A DNA stretch of 64,000 bases, from contig OX030957.1 in assembly GCA_943735955.1 (NCBI GenBank), positions 4,279,301 to 4,343,300 of the forward strand, read 5' to 3'. The stretch is from Piscicola geometra (lineage: Eukaryota > Annelida > Clitellata > Hirudinida > Piscicolidae). A program made the position numbers and the translations under genes. Under the pieces are notes generated by a model. The model had not been told where the DNA came from and ran no database searches. It worked only from the letters and a program-made list of their open reading frames with translations. Below are positions 35,001-62,748 of this stretch, piece by piece (within the stretch, counting starts at the first letter, position 1; each line of letters begins with the position of its first letter).

Positions 35001-36028
35001 AGATCCTCGACCTGAGCATGTCGGCGCTCGACTGGATGATGAAGTGCTACCCCGACATCAAGGAGAGGGAGGAGATGAGGCGGATCATCGGTCGCTATGG
35101 CCTCAGTGGCTCCCAACAGGTGTGTGTTTGAGGGGGGGGGCATTGTATTTTTGGGTTAGTGGTTTGTGTGGGTGTGGGGGGATTTGTGGGTATATGTGTG
35201 TGAATGTGTGTTGATTGGTTGGTTTATGTGTGGAGGGGTTGAGGATGGTTATACTTTATTATACGTGGTTTCACGGTTTTGTGTCTAGCTTGCACAAACA
35301 CACATCTACTAAGTGCCTTATTACTTTACTATTAACTCATTCATACACTCATCTCTATTGTTTTCCACCCCTTGCCTCTCTCTGCTCCTGCCCACAGACG
35401 GTGCCTCTGCAGAACCTCTCGGACGGCCAACGCTGCAGGGTGATCTTTGCGTGGCTGGCGTGGCAACGACCGCATCTGCTGCTCCTCGACGAGCCGACCA
35501 ACCACCTCGACATCGAGACCATCGACGCGCTGGCAGAAGCGATCAACGACTTTGAAGGCGGTCTCATGCTCGTCAGCCACGACTTCAGGCTTATCTCGCA
35601 GGTGGCTTGGTTGGTTGTGTGGGTTTGTTTGTGCTGGTGAAAGGTTTTGTCGTTTGTTATGGGGGCTTATAATCAGGGCCGTTTTTTGTGGTTGCCTTTT
35701 TTATCTTTGGTATAAGCATATTCTATTTATATTTTTAAAATTTATGATTTTGAGTTGATTTTTGTAACACCAGTGCGCTTTATTATCGTAGGTATATCAG
35801 TTTAGTTAGTGGTAGTTAGTAGACTACTGTGGGTCTTTTAACCTCTATAATGGTTTTAAATAATATATTCAAACTATTTAATAATTGTGTTATAATCACC
35901 ATAAGGTGGCAGAGGAGATCTGGGTGTGCAAAGACGAGAAGATCACCAAATGGGAGGGGGACATTCTCTCCTACAAGCAGTCGCTCATCGAGGAGGTCGA
36001 GAGGGACAAAAGCAAAAGAAAAAAATAA
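30607..36028 (+). CDS. ABCF2: ATP-binding cassette sub-family F member 2
   Basis: Soluble, membrane-domain-free twin-ATPase of the ABCF (translation/ribosome-linked) family. Complete, 12 exons, 604 residues (human about 623): 30607-30721, 30834-31034, 31194-31653, 31872-31974, 32398-32493, 32718-32837, 33282-33371, 34044-34154, 34526-34588, 34991-35119, 35398-35601, 35906-36028. The N-terminus is Lys-rich ([14 protein letters not shown]). NBD1 has Walker A GTNGCGKSS (about residue 101), signature FSGGW (about 213) and [13 protein letters not shown]. The linker includes [23 protein letters not shown]2 has Walker [10 protein letters not shown] (about 417), the degenerate signature LSDGQ (about 502), [15 protein letters not shown] and H-loop MLVSHDFRL. 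All catalytic motifs are intact. It ends KSKRKK. Candidate AATAAA at 36149. Introns are full of simple repeats but every exon is clean. Confidence 0.97.
31990..32062. repeat. (AGT)n microsatellite in ABCF2 intron 4
   Basis: About 22 AGT triplets shortly after the exon 4 donor; the poly-Ser and poly-Thr frames are artefacts. Confidence 0.95.
32838..33005. repeat. G-rich repeats after the ABCF2 exon 6 donor
   Basis: Runs of 8-12 G separated by TAAAAAG and TTGTATGTTGA (about 40-50 bp units) start at the donor 32838. Potential G-quadruplex runs on the coding strand. Confidence 0.85.
34840..34982. repeat. 18-bp minisatellite upstream of ABCF2 exon 10
   Basis: About eight copies of ACCAAACCCACCACAACA ending at the exon 10 acceptor region. 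Confidence 0.94.
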
Positions 36029-36335
36029 ATCTTCTCTCTTCTATATAGCTCGTTTATTTCTGCTTTGGTATTCATCTTGCTAGGAAATTTATAGATATGA
36101 ATTTTGTGATGCAATTTAAACAAATTTGAACAAGCATTTCTTTGTTAAAATAAAACCTCATTGTTCTCATTGTTTATTTAAGCAAGTTTTTTAAATAAAA
36201 AATATATTAAAAAATACGTAAAATGCTTCTAAATTAATGACTGATTGGATTTTGATTGAATATTTCAATTAATCTTTTTTTCTAAATAATAGTTTATTTG
36301 TTTAAAGAAAGTTCATAGATGCACTGAAGAGCAGC
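36029..36335. other. Convergent 3' region, ABCF2 / MOCS2A
   Basis: 307 bp between the two stop codons. Plus-strand AATAAA at 36149-36154 (ABCF2) and minus-strand AATAAA at 36298-36293 (MOCS2A). There is no open frame long enough for MOCS2B. Confidence 0.7.
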
Positions 36336-36717
36336 TCATCCTCCACTGATGGGAGGGATGATGGCCACTTCATCTCTTTCCAGGGGCTTCAACACTTCTT
36401 CTGGGTCGTGCAAGTACTCCTGTCTCAGTGCCAGAATGAACGAGTCTCTAATGATGTCCAGACTGTGTAAATGTTCAATTTATGTCATTATAATACTTAT
36501 TGGAAAGGAATATTTGTCACAAATGTATTTAAATTCGTATTTTAAATTGATTCGTATTGCAGTTGAAATAATATTTTACTAACGACGGAAAGTTTTCAAG
36601 CAGAATAGATTTCAATTCTTTGGCAGTCAGGGTGTCAGGCACCTCGAGACTGGACTCAGAAAGACCTGTTAGTTCTTTACTACTTGCAAAAAATAATACT
36701 TTGACCTGAAAGTACAT
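36336..36717 (-). CDS. MOCS2: Molybdopterin synthase small subunit (MOCS2A / MoaD)
   Basis: Ubiquitin-fold sulfur carrier that donates sulfur, as a C-terminal thiocarboxylate, to precursor Z in molybdopterin synthesis, partnered by MOCS2B. Two exons, 36717-36584 and 36462-36336; 86 residues (human 88). It starts MYFQVKVLFFASSKELTGLS, continues with the KELKSILLENFPSLDIIRDS region and FILALRQEYL, and ends DEVAIIPPISGG with the essential free Gly-Gly C-terminus. The donor is GTTAGT at 36583, giving phase 2 joining; the next GT three bases on would shift the frame. No second MOCS2B frame overlaps or follows, unlike the bicistronic vertebrate MOCS2. Confidence 0.95.
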
Positions 36718-37898
36718 TTTAAAGATTAAATTCAAAGAAAATTAAATTAAAATGAGCGAATAATCAAATTATTCAAGGGAAACCTGAGATTTAGATTGTA
36801 TAGAATCAGATTGAGATTGTTATTGACATTGCTGAAAATTAACATATTTGGAGAAAAAAAAAGTTTTTCTTTTATAAAATTGTTTTCAAAATATTCTAAA
36901 CCAAATAAAACTCCACTAACTTTAACTTTATTCATAGCGATAATAAAGTTATATGTAATGATTACATATATTAGATTACATTGTATTCTCTGCAAGCATT
37001 GAAGTTTCACAAAAGTAAATGCTTAATGGAGATATAGTTATTTGAAAATATCTTTAAAATATTTCTAAAATAATTCTTTAAATACTTGAACTGATTAAAA
37101 TGGAAAACTATTTTTTCCTAATTTCCACTGAAAAATGAAACAACCCCAAGATTATCCTTATCTTTATTTCCAATATTATAGACTACAGATAACATCTCCT
37201 GGCGTTATTCGACTCACTAATTAGATAACCTAATTTAATTAAAAACAAACAAACAAAACTTTGAACGATTTATTTCTATACCCAGAGCCACTATCAATTA
37301 GCGAAAATAGACTTAAATTTCCATCAATTAAGCTTTTACACTGAAATCATGGCCGAATTTACTAGTGCCACAACCAGTGATTCAACAGCTGACACTTCAT
37401 CTGACGCTAGATAATCATCGAGGCAAAATAGCAAAAGGAAATGTATTTAATGCAAACGTAAGCGAAACTGAACAAGTTTCATTATTAGAAGCAAACCTTT
37501 TGCGAATCGTTATTCTAGTTTGGAATACAAATAAATGTTAAAAATGGAAATAAATATCAAAACAGGGGGAATTAGCGTAGAAACATTGGAAAAAGCGCAA
37601 AATATTCTAAACCTCGGAGCATGCAAAGCACCACAAACCAAATCATTACTTCTTATAGAGTAGTAGGACCTTGTGTGTATTGCTAATTATTCAACGAAGT
37701 TTGGTTCGAATTACAGGTACTGATTATGCCCTTAATTACGCATGCAGTGTTGAAGCACCTTACAAATGCAAATGCTGGAGCTGTCAAACGGTTACTTACG
37801 TCAAAATGCAATGAAACGAAAGCGAAAGTGTACTGATATGATGGCATGTGACTGAAATGCTACTAGTAATAGTAGTGGTAGTAGTAGTAGTAGTAGCT

Positions 37899-37986
<88 letters not shown>

Positions 37987-37997
37987 AAGTAATAGAT

Positions 37998-38096
<99 letters not shown>

Positions 38097-39875
38097 ATAG
38101 ATGTAGTAGTAGTAGTAGTAGTTATAGTATTAGTAGTGATAGTATTAAAAGTAGTGGTAGTATTACAATTCACACACCAAGCCTCCTCAAAAAGCTATGG
38201 TAGTCGCTGGATTAGAAAGCCTCTTTCAGAAAAACGTTCTTAGAATTTTTAATTGTCTTCCTAATGAAGGGGCATTTGCTTTTTTTGTGTGAATTTCTTA
38301 CCGTTAAAACAACATCACCCAGAATGCATAACCATCTGGTTGAAAATATTTCTTTAAGATTAAATAGTTAACCATAAAATTTAAAATAGATTTTATTCCA
38401 GAAAAAGGATATTTCATAAAAATTGTTTAGCCATTTATAAGCTGTAAATATGTTAAAAAAATAATTCAAGTACATGTGAAGTGTTGATCGTGAAAAGAAA
38501 AAACTAAAATAGATAGAAAAACAAATAATTTTTATAGTCTTCATCCCACTAATGGATTCAAAATGTCAATAAAAATCAATTTAGGAAATGTATACAGAAA
38601 GCCATATGTTAAAAACTCAACCATCTGGAAAGCACACCTCGAACCAAAATAAGAATGCGATACAAAATTAAATACTTGAAGAATGAAAGGAGAAAAAGAA
38701 TAAAATAATAATAAGAAGAAATAATGAAGGGCAATACGATATGATGTTTAACTGTTTGCAAGACTCGGATAAATCAAAGCTGGTTTCTGCCTCGTGTTTT
38801 ACTGTTGCCGGCGAATCTGCGCGAAAATAACTCCAGGCATTAAAATTATCATCGTTATCATCATTATTATTATTATTATCAAATTCATTATCATTATTAT
38901 TGTCAAATTCATTATTATAAACAATAATATAATGATTATTATTATAATAACTACCATTAATGATAATGAAATTAATATTCCGCCGGATTTTAATTTTATG
39001 GCTATGTAGAAAGCTTTTGGCGCCTGTGAGTTGCGACGAATTCCATTCAATTCTTGCACCCCCTCGAAGCATTCAGAATTGCATTACAAGTCCTGACACC
39101 TCCTTTTTTGATATATTCCGAAATAATCAACCAATTTTAACAATAATTTTATAATAATATTGATAATAAGTATCATTTGTTTATTTTGATTAATAAATAC
39201 CCTATTTTTTAGTTTAACAAATCTTCTAGAAAATTACTCTAAACCAAGGTGGTTGCGAACGGCTGGGAAACTACTACTTTAATGACTGGAGGTGATGAAT
39301 TGTTTTATTTTTAACGCTCTTAACGTCAAAACTAAATCAGTTAACTTGTTAACTTGCATAAGGTCGATCCGGATATTTAAAAAGTTATATAGTTCTCCCT
39401 AATCACACACGACCGTTCACGCCATCCACCATTCAAACTGCCATTCATCAATAAGCGAAGTATCGGTTTTGAAATTATTTGTACACGTAAAAGCCCTAGT
39501 GAAAGCATTGTCAAGAAGTCAACGCAAAATGAACAGCCTCGTGTGGCGTTTCATAGAGAAGACAGAGACATCAATTCCAGGATAGAAACTAAGGAAGACA
39601 GTCGTTCAAAGCACTCTAAGCACGTACAACTAACACATTTCACACATAACTAAGACACAGCTAACACATTTCACAACATCCTACAAAAGAACATTACACA
39701 GCCCTGCAACCTTTCTAAAGCGCTGTCTAGACATTGTATTCATGTCACACATAAAAAGCTAATCTACACACACACACACATAGCTAACTACCCATCGAAC
39801 CCACCACCCAACCACCCAAACAATAACCCAACCAACCACACATCCTCCAAACACCCTCCTCACATCTCAACGCCA
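36718..39875. other. Intergenic region, MOCS2A promoter side to endophilin 3' end
   Basis: AT-rich, about 3.2 kb. It holds a long (GTA)n tract (about 37862-38170), (ATT/ATC)n near 38840-38960 and CCAACCACCC-type sequence just before 39870. No gene, RNA or complete element was recognised. Confidence 0.6.
37862..38168. repeat. Long (GTA)n microsatellite
   Basis: About 95 GTA triplets with rare interruptions (GTAGAAGTAATAGAT, GTAATAGATGTAG). Poly-Val and poly-Thr frames are artefacts. Confidence 0.97.
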
Positions 39876-54390
<14,515 letters not shown>

Positions 54391-55882
54391 TGTGTAGGAA
54401 GGATGGTTATGAGAACGTTACACAAAAAAGCTCTTTTAAATAAAATCAAAATGTCAGATTCTAAATGTAGTTAAGCACAAAGCCAGCTATAAGTGAGGAA
54501 AGACGAAACCACAGCAAAACGAAGGCTGAACGATTTGTTATGATATATCTATGTCGGGTCTATTTAATTACTTTTTACTGCCAGCTATCGACATTCTTTT
54601 AAACTTTCATTTTATAAAAAATTAGATAAAATTCTTTAACAAATAAATTTGGAAAAAATAATAAAATTGTAAATAACCTATTGAAAAATTATTGCTATAA
54701 AACTTAAATTTAAATAGGGTGAGAAATCAATTAAATCTGTTATGAGTGAAAGAAAAACTTCTCCAAACTTCTCCAAGCTATTCTTTAGCAATGAAAAAGA
54801 ATTGTCAAAATATTTATTTTACTAACTTATTTTTTTAACTCCTATAGATATTGCTTTTCACCAGTAACTTTTAAAATTGTAATCGCATTAAAAAAAATTT
54901 CATCTGCACGTTTCAAACGCATGCATGCAGTGTCCTCGAAGGGTGTTTGAAGGTGGTTAAGTTTGAAACCATGACTTTGAAAAGAACGGTCATTTACGTT
55001 TTAATTTTGAATATATAATTCCAATTAAACTTCTTTTTTATGCAAATATTCAAATTTATAGTATAGACTTATCTATAATTTATTATAATACCTTTTAATT
55101 AAGAAATATGTAACATATGTAGAAATTCTACTAGAATTTCAAAGTTCAGCATATTAGTATATTTTGAAAGTCAAAGTGAAGAGTGTTTAAATGTTTTATT
55201 GTCAACATTACGCAGTTACCGATTAGTTAAATATTACATGATGACATTGGAAGAGAATTGAAAGGGCTGGAAAGCATAAAATAATCTGTTTAAATATACA
55301 TTTCGCTTGCAAGTTTAAAAATTAGAGAGTGGAGTGAAGAAAATCGATGTTAGGAAAATATAAAATTAAAAATAAAATTGATTGGAAGAGTACTAAAATA
55401 TCAGAATCCCGTTGAATAAATAATGAACGTGAGAATACTCGAGAATATCTTGAAATATAAATAAATGTGCTTAAGAGCATCTAATGGTTGACTAACACGT
55501 GTTGGTTATGCTAGACGTTACTTCACAATACACTCTGAAGGTTACCACAATAAAACCGTTACAAAACGTTAACCAAATGGCGGTTACATTAGTTATCACC
55601 ATCTGCTTCACAACAGCAAGGGGGGTTTAAATATTAGTCTTAAAAGATCGATGTGTCGAATTCATAAGCGGAGTAATGATTTTCATTTAAGATTAGAGAA
55701 GAGTGAAAAGATTTTAATGAAGAAAATATCGCAAACGCTTGATTATATTTAAAGAAGGGTGCCCTTAATTCAGTCTTGAAGTATTTACAAAATTAACGAT
55801 TTCAACAAAATAAACTGTTAATTAGTGTAATCTGAAATACACCTAGAGTATAATCAAAGGTCGACATCTCAAATTCCTAGAT
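54391..55882. other. Intergenic, endophilin promoter side / ZNF608-609 3' side
   Basis: AT-rich, 1.5 kb, no gene recognised. It should hold the endophilin 5' UTR and promoter and the 3' UTR of the upstream minus-strand gene. Confidence 0.6.
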
Positions 55883-58800
55883 TTATTTTCCGATGTAGGA
55901 ATGCCTAGACAAGTGGGAAGAGAGTCCAGCGTTGCCTTGAGGGCCGGAGAACATGGCCGCAGCTGTAGAGAAGAGATTTAGGGTTTTTAATAACACAAAA
56001 TAATTCCTATGAGAGATTTATAAATAAATTGAAAAGAAATATTGATAAAAATGTTTGAAAAAATATTATTATTTTTTAAAAAATATTAAGTACTTATTAA
56101 CCAACTGTTCATTTATATTAAAGATTAATTCACCCAATAATCATTAATATTTTGAATTTATAAACGCACCTCCCACATTCAAATACAGACACCACACCAC
56201 TTCACACCACACTACATCACACTACATCACACCACACCACACTACATCACACCACATCTCATCACACCACATCAAACCACATCACACCACATCACACCAC
56301 ATCACACCACATCACACTACATCACACCACATCACACCACACCACATCACATCACACCACACCACACCACATCACACCACATCACACCACATCACACCAC
56401 ATCACACCACATCACACCACACCACACCACACCACACCACATCAAAACACACCACACCACATCACACCACACCACATCACACCACATCACACCACATGAC
56501 ACCACATCACACTACACCACACCACACCACATGACATCACACCACACCACATCACACCACATGACATCACACACACAGTAAAACGACCGCACCAAAACCC
56601 CTAAATATTAACTTGAAAAACCACCTTCGCTGGTGAGGAATGGGTACATCGACGGACCAAGCACGTGCATGTGGTGGTGTGTGTGCAGGTGTCGTTGCAG
56701 AGTCGGCTCTTCCTTCTCTTTATCCTCTCGACTCCCTGGCCTCCCTAGGTTCGAGTGGTTGGTGGGGTGTGCTTGTATGGAAGAAGAGGAAGAAGAAGAG
56801 GAATCTTGGAATTGGTTGGAAGCACCATCAGCGGCTTTCGACACTGTGGAGTCCTTCAGCTCGTGAATCTTGTGGTGGTTGGACGCCGAAGTGGAGTTGT
56901 ACTCCTGTCGGTGGTGGAAGAGGTTTGCCGCGGAAAGTTTGGCGTCAATGGAGGATGATGAAGACGACGATGATGGCGGCGGCATTCCCACCGGAGAGAC
57001 TGCGTGCAGAAGTTGCGAAGGATGGAGTGAGTAGGAAAGGGCTGCCATGGAAGGGAAGAGGGGAGAGTCGAAGGGATTGAGAATGACGCCTGGATAGTTG
57101 GGTCCAGGGGGCAGGTAGGGAGTGTAGAAGGAATGCGAGGTGGGAGGGAAGGGAGACGAGTGGGATGCTGGCGCATGGGGGCTGGATAGGTGCGATGACG
57201 GCGTGTCTGAGTTTGAATTCCTTGACTTTGACCTCGCCTGCTTGGTGGAGTCCTTTTTCTGACTGCCTTCATCTTTCGCTCCTTTCGCTTCTCTGGGAGA
57301 CTTCGAGAACGAGATGACTTGGTAGGTGTTGTTGCTGTTGTTCTCGATGTTATCAAGGTTGTTGTTGCCACCATTGCCGTTGTTGTTGTTGTTGTGACCG
57401 CTGTTGGAGTTGTTTTTGTTGGAGTTGCTGGCAGAGTGCTCAGATGAAACGTCGATGCAAAGATTTTTGGTGTGGGAGGGTTGGTCTGCTTGGTAGGCAA
57501 GACCTTTCGACTCTCGAGAAGTCGCTTCAGAGCTGGTCGACTTCGGCATATGGGCTGAATTAATATTATTATTATTATTAGAATTATTATTATTGTTGTT
57601 GTTGTTGTTGTTGTTCACAAGACGATCTGAGCGGGTTTGGGGAGCCACCACAGCGGCGGGCTTTCCACCAGCTTCTCCAGGGTAGTAGAGCTTGGAGAGG
57701 GAGGAAGCGGTGCCGGTGTGTTGAGAGAGTTTCTGCGACGGATAAAAAGCCCCCTTCCCTTCATCCGAGTACTTCTTGCTGCCTTTGTGGTCGTGGGGTG
57801 GGTGTCGACTGGTACCACAGTTGCTGTTCTTGTCAGTGGAGTTGGAGGAGAAGGCAGTGTCAGTCGGAGTTTTTGAGTGTCTTGACGGCGTTTCCTTGTT
57901 TCCTGTGCTGCCCTTGAGCTTGCTGTAGTCGGAAATGAGCGATGGTGGAGCGGGCAAAGATGGAGAGTTTGCCATCATACGTTCATCACTGTGGGATTGG
58001 ATGGAGGGTTGTGTGACCTTTGAAATTCAGGAAAATATTATTTTTAAAATCATAATGTTTCTTTGGAACCAGACCCGTAGCCTAGATTTTTAGTTTAAAA
58101 GGGGCAAAGTTTTCAGAAGAGGTGCTGTGTTTATTGAAATCAAAGCTTTCGAATAAATTCATTTCAAAATATATATTTGAAAAAAATACACTAAAAAATA
58201 TATTTAAACTAAAATATATAAATATGCATGTTAGTACAAAAAACTAAATGGATAAACATCATATTTGATTATATTATGCAGAAACCAATTTCATTCATCA
58301 TCCGTTGATATGAGGATGGTTATATAATACATACATTTCAAATAAATTAACTAAGATATCGAAATATAAAAAAAGAGCAAACTTTGAAAAACAATTGAAC
58401 GGGCAAAAACAGAATAAATAATCTTTGTAAAAAAAGAAAAAAATATTGGTAGCCTGGCGCTTTCTTTCCCTTTGGCTACGGGTTTGTTCGAAACTTAAAA
58501 GAACTTTGAAATGAACATTAAATAAAACGTTACTTGGGCGCTTTTTCGTCTTGGCTGGGACTCTGGTACGGATCGGTGGAGGGCTTGAGTTTCTGTTGCA
58601 TCTGTGCGTACCTCTCCATCTGTATGCAGTACTCGTTCTGCATCATGCCGTAACTGCCCGGGTAGAAAGGTGGTCTGAAAGGAGACCTCGAAACCGACGG
58701 GGAAAAAGACGCAGCGTTCGGTGAATTCGTTTGAGCACCGTGTTCATTTCCACCTAGAAAAGACGTCTTTTTCACGTCGATTTCTCGCTCAAAAATCCGT

Positions 58801-60077
58801 TGTGACTCGCCCGGTGGTTTGGCTTCATCCTTGCCTAGCGCCTTGTCTGCTTTGCTGTACGGCCAGTCTTTAGACTTTGTCTTGTCGCCGTAGACTGACT
58901 TGTAGTCGGAAAAGGAGGTCTCAGCGAAGGAGCTCGGAGTTTCGAGAAGGTTGTTGAGTTTGTTCTCGATGCTGTTCATGCCGTGCATCCTTCCCAGCAC
59001 GTTGTCCCCACTCGAATAACTGCTGGTCAACTTGTTGTCGAAACTGTTGAGGTTGTTGTAGAACAAGTTCGGAGTGGTCAGGTCGGCAGAAGCAGAAGAA
59101 GAGCTCGTCACCAGGCTTTCCTTGCTGGGTCCGATGGGCGACGTGACAGCGGGCGTGAGGCGAGGCATGAGGCGGTAGAAGGGGCTGATGAAAGACTGAC
59201 TGTCTTTTTCACCCGAGTCGCAGCGGTCGACCGACGAGCACCTGACCTCTTCAACGGCATCTTCATCGGCCATCGTCGTCTCACTCGCCTCCTTCTCCAG
59301 CATTGGAGCGTTCTCGTTGGCGTCTGAAATGTCGGAGTAGGCGGGAGATGGAGCGCCGTGGATGAGAGTGACTTCACTGGACGCCTTCGACGGGCTGCCA
59401 CCACGGAGTTCTTCGCTCAATTTTTGTCTTTTGATGGAGAAGTCGTCGAAGTCGTCAGCGTGGCTGGTGATGTCGTTCGATGGATCGGTCGAGAAGTTGG
59501 ACTCGCCTATGAAAGGAGCGTTGGGGTTGTTGTTAGAATCGTTATTGTTGTTGGAACTGTTGTTATTGTTGTTGGAGTTATTATCGTTGCTGTTATTAAT
59601 ACAATTGTTGTTGCTGTTGTTGTGCACAGGGTTCATACTGCTGTTACCGTAATAAAAAGTCTTTTTGTGCGGTTCAGAGGCGATAGGTGGAGTAGATCGG
59701 GTGAAAGGGTTGTTGTTGGTGGTGGTGGTGGCGGGAACTGGAGAAGAGGAAAGAAGGAGGCTGGATGGAGTGAACGAGAAAGCGGCTTTGGATGTGGGCA
59801 GCGAAATGGAAGATGAAATTGCCACCACGTCGTTTGATGACGTCATATCTTGTTTGTTGTTGCTGTTGCTGTTGTTGTTGTTCATGTTGTTGTTGTTGTT
59901 ATAAGTACTAGGGATGTTAGTGTTATTAGCATTATTGTTGTTGGAGTTGTTGCTCGCATTATACTTATTATTTCTCTTCTTCTTTCTTCCCTTCTCACTT
60001 GGATTGTCAGATACCTGGCTTTGAGACATTGTCACCTTCATTTCCCTAGCAGTACTGTTGTTATGATGATGATTATT

Positions 60078-60108
<31 letters not shown>

Positions 60109-62748
60109 CTATTATGAATACTATTAAGACCGCTACTAAGACAAACAGTACCAGCTCCACAAATACTCTTAGTGCTATTAGTATTAGTAGAACTAGAAGT
60201 ACTACTAGTAGTAATAGTATTAGTATTATTACTGTTGTTAATATTATAAGTAGTATTAGTGGTAGTAGTATTAATATTATTAGTAGTATTAGTGGTAGTA
60301 GTATTAATATTATTACTGGTAGTAGTAGTAGTAGTATTATTATTAATATTTATATTTTGGTTCTTGATGTTGTAGGGGTTCTCAGAAGTGAGGGCGTTGA
60401 AGGTTCGAAGGTCGTTGGCAGAGTTTTTGACCTTGAAAAGGGTGTTGTTCTCAAGCTCAGAACCACAACTACTCACACCACTACCACTAATACCACTACC
60501 ACTAGTACCATTACCACTAATACTACCACCACTACTACCACCACTACCACTACTACTACTACTAATACTACTATTTGTTTCTTCCTTGAAAATCTTCTTA
60601 AGACCGAAACAACACTCGGGTTGTGATGAGAGGTTGTTGTTTGGTCTGTTGTGGCTGTTGTTGTTGTTATTGTTGATGTTGTTGTTGCTGTTGTAAATAT
60701 CCTTGTTCAAGTTGCTGTTGTTGCTGCATATAGTTGCATTGTTGTCAGTGTTGTTGCTGGTAGGGTTGTTAGTGACGGTGGCATCAGTGGTTGTGTTGTT
60801 GTTGGGCGGCTTGTTGGACTTGAACGATGCGACCTTCTCGGCTTCAAGACTCAATCTGCCGCTTGTGGTCTGTGGCTTCGTCGTGGCAGCTTCGGTCTTT
60901 ATAACCGCCTCGTTTAAAGATTTGTTGCTGATGTTGTTGTTACTGTTGGTGTTGTTACTAGTTGCGATGTTGTATTGAGTACCTTGGTTACTATAGCAAT
61001 TATATGCTCTTATGTTGGTAGTTTTGTTCATATTGTTGTAGGGATTCTTAGCTTCGGTGATCTTGTTGTTGTTGTTGTTGTTGTTCGAGTTGAGACTAAA
61101 CGGACTAAAGGACGATGGACTATTTGGGACTTGTGGGTTGTTGCTGTAGACATTCTGGCTCGGCGCGTTGTTGTAGTTGAAAGTGTCGTCGCTGGCTACA
61201 CCAGAGTTGTTGCTATTTTTGTTAGTGTTGTTACTAATATTGTTGTTGTTACTACTAGTTGTGCTATTGTTGTTGTTGTTGTTGCTGTTGTCGTAATTAC
61301 TTTTGTAGAATTTGAAGTGGGGCTTAGACGACTTGAGGTTGCCAAAGTCCAAACCTGATTCCAATTTGAAGGGTTCCGAACCACTTCTGAATTGGTCCCT
61401 ATCAGCCTCTGTCATCGGATAGCTAGAACCTTTGTTGTTGTTGTTATTGTTGTTGATGATGTTGTTGTTGATGTAGTTGTTGATGTTGTTGTTGTAGTTG
61501 TTGTCGTTGTTATTTTCGATGGGGTTATAGCGGGACTTGTTGTCCTCGTTGATGTCGCCAACAAAATTATAATTTTCGCTGTCGTTTTCGTTGTTTTTGT
61601 TGCTGAGGTTGAGGTTGTTGTTGTCACCACTCAGGCTACTTCTGAGCGTGAAACTGTTTTTATCAGTGTTGTTGTTGCTGTCATTATCTTCGTTGTTGTT
61701 GTTGCTGGCGTTGTTTTTGTTGCTGATGTTGCTGTTGTTGCCATGATTGAGTTCATCGGGTTCCTTGAAGGTGTTCTTGAAGGCCTTGCTGCAGTCGCCG
61801 GAAGGGGAGGATGGAGGGCGGGTCTCGCTGAAACATCTGGAAGGAGTTTCTGTCTCCTTCTTTTCAGCAGCTTTGGAGCCAAGAGATACACTGCAGGTGG
61901 TTATGGCGATGGTCGTAGTGGTGGTCGTTGTGGCGATTGCTTCGGTTTCTTGCTTGGCGTGCGAACGGCTTTGATGGTACTTGAGGCCGACCAGATTCCT
62001 GAACTTTTTGCTGCAATTCTCCTCGGGGCATTCGACGAGGCAAGTGGAGGAGTGCTGGTAGGTCGCCACGTCGTCCGATGACTCCGAGTACATTCCTCGG
62101 GTTTCCGATCGGCTGGACGCCTTGCGGGAGAAGTCCTGGAAGATGTTGGAAGGAAACATGTCGCCACGGCTCTTCTTCGAGTCGTTGTTTTTCAATGGAC
62201 TAGGAGCCGTGTTGTTGTTTTGTTGTTGTTGCTGCTGTTGTTGTTTATTGTTGTTGCGATTGCTGCGTAGTTTTCGATCGCTGCCGTTTTCGTTTCTGGT
62301 TTGAGTTGCCGGAGGAGGGACGATGCTGTTGTTGTTGTTGTTGTTGATGTTGCTATTGGAGTTGTTTGTGTTGTTGGAGTTGGAGTTGTTGTTGCGGCCC
62401 CTCTTGCCTCGACCCTTTTGAGTGCGTCCGTCCAAGTCACTTGTGGGAGAGTCGTTGGAAAATCTTGAGTTTTGAAATAGCAATTCAAAATAAAACCGAG
62501 AATAGAACTCATTGCGACTGAAGTATTTGGAAACCCCAATTTAAAACCCCCTATTTCAAAAGTCTATTTAAAACCCATTACAACTAAATTAACTAAAAAT
62601 CCCACAAATAAAAATTGAAATAACTTTTCTAAAAGATCTAAATCTGCCATAATCAGTTACCTGGGGGGTGCCCAGTGGTGCTTGGTGGCGTCCATCAGAG
62701 TGCCTACATAAGTCTTGCCCCTCCACGTCACGTTCACCACCAGAAGAC
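55883..62748 (-). CDS. ZNF608/609: ZNF608/ZNF609 (scribbler/brakeless) homologue, 3' part
   Basis: Nuclear co-regulator; Drosophila scribbler/brakeless is a neural and segmentation co-repressor, and ZNF609 acts in myogenic and neural development. Four minus-strand exons: 62748-62661, 62463-58534, 57988-56625 and 55962-55883, about 1,820 residues, with the N-terminus beyond the window. The first has the diagnostic [20 protein letters not shown] and HWAPPR, continued by [13 protein letters not shown] and KGRGKRGR. A single C2H2 finger follows ([22 protein letters not shown] about 61960-62045). [15 protein letters not shown] (about 59320-59350) matches the conserved family block, as do [10 protein letters not shown] and [12 protein letters not shown] near the C-terminus. 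The 3.9-kb exon is dominated by Asn runs interspersed with Ser/Thr. The last exon gives [20 protein letters not shown] and a stop; it fits in phase but is short. Confidence 0.93.
56180..56578. repeat. CACACCACATCA pentamer-based repeat in the last ZNF608/609 intron
   Basis: About 400 bp of alternating CACAC, CACAT and CATCA blocks between the last two exons. Confidence 0.96.

Noticed and set aside
59358..62304. Plus-strand Val/Leu-rich open frames opposite the ZNF608/609 exon
   Set aside because: Antisense of Asn/Ser/Thr-rich coding sequence; no conserved domain.
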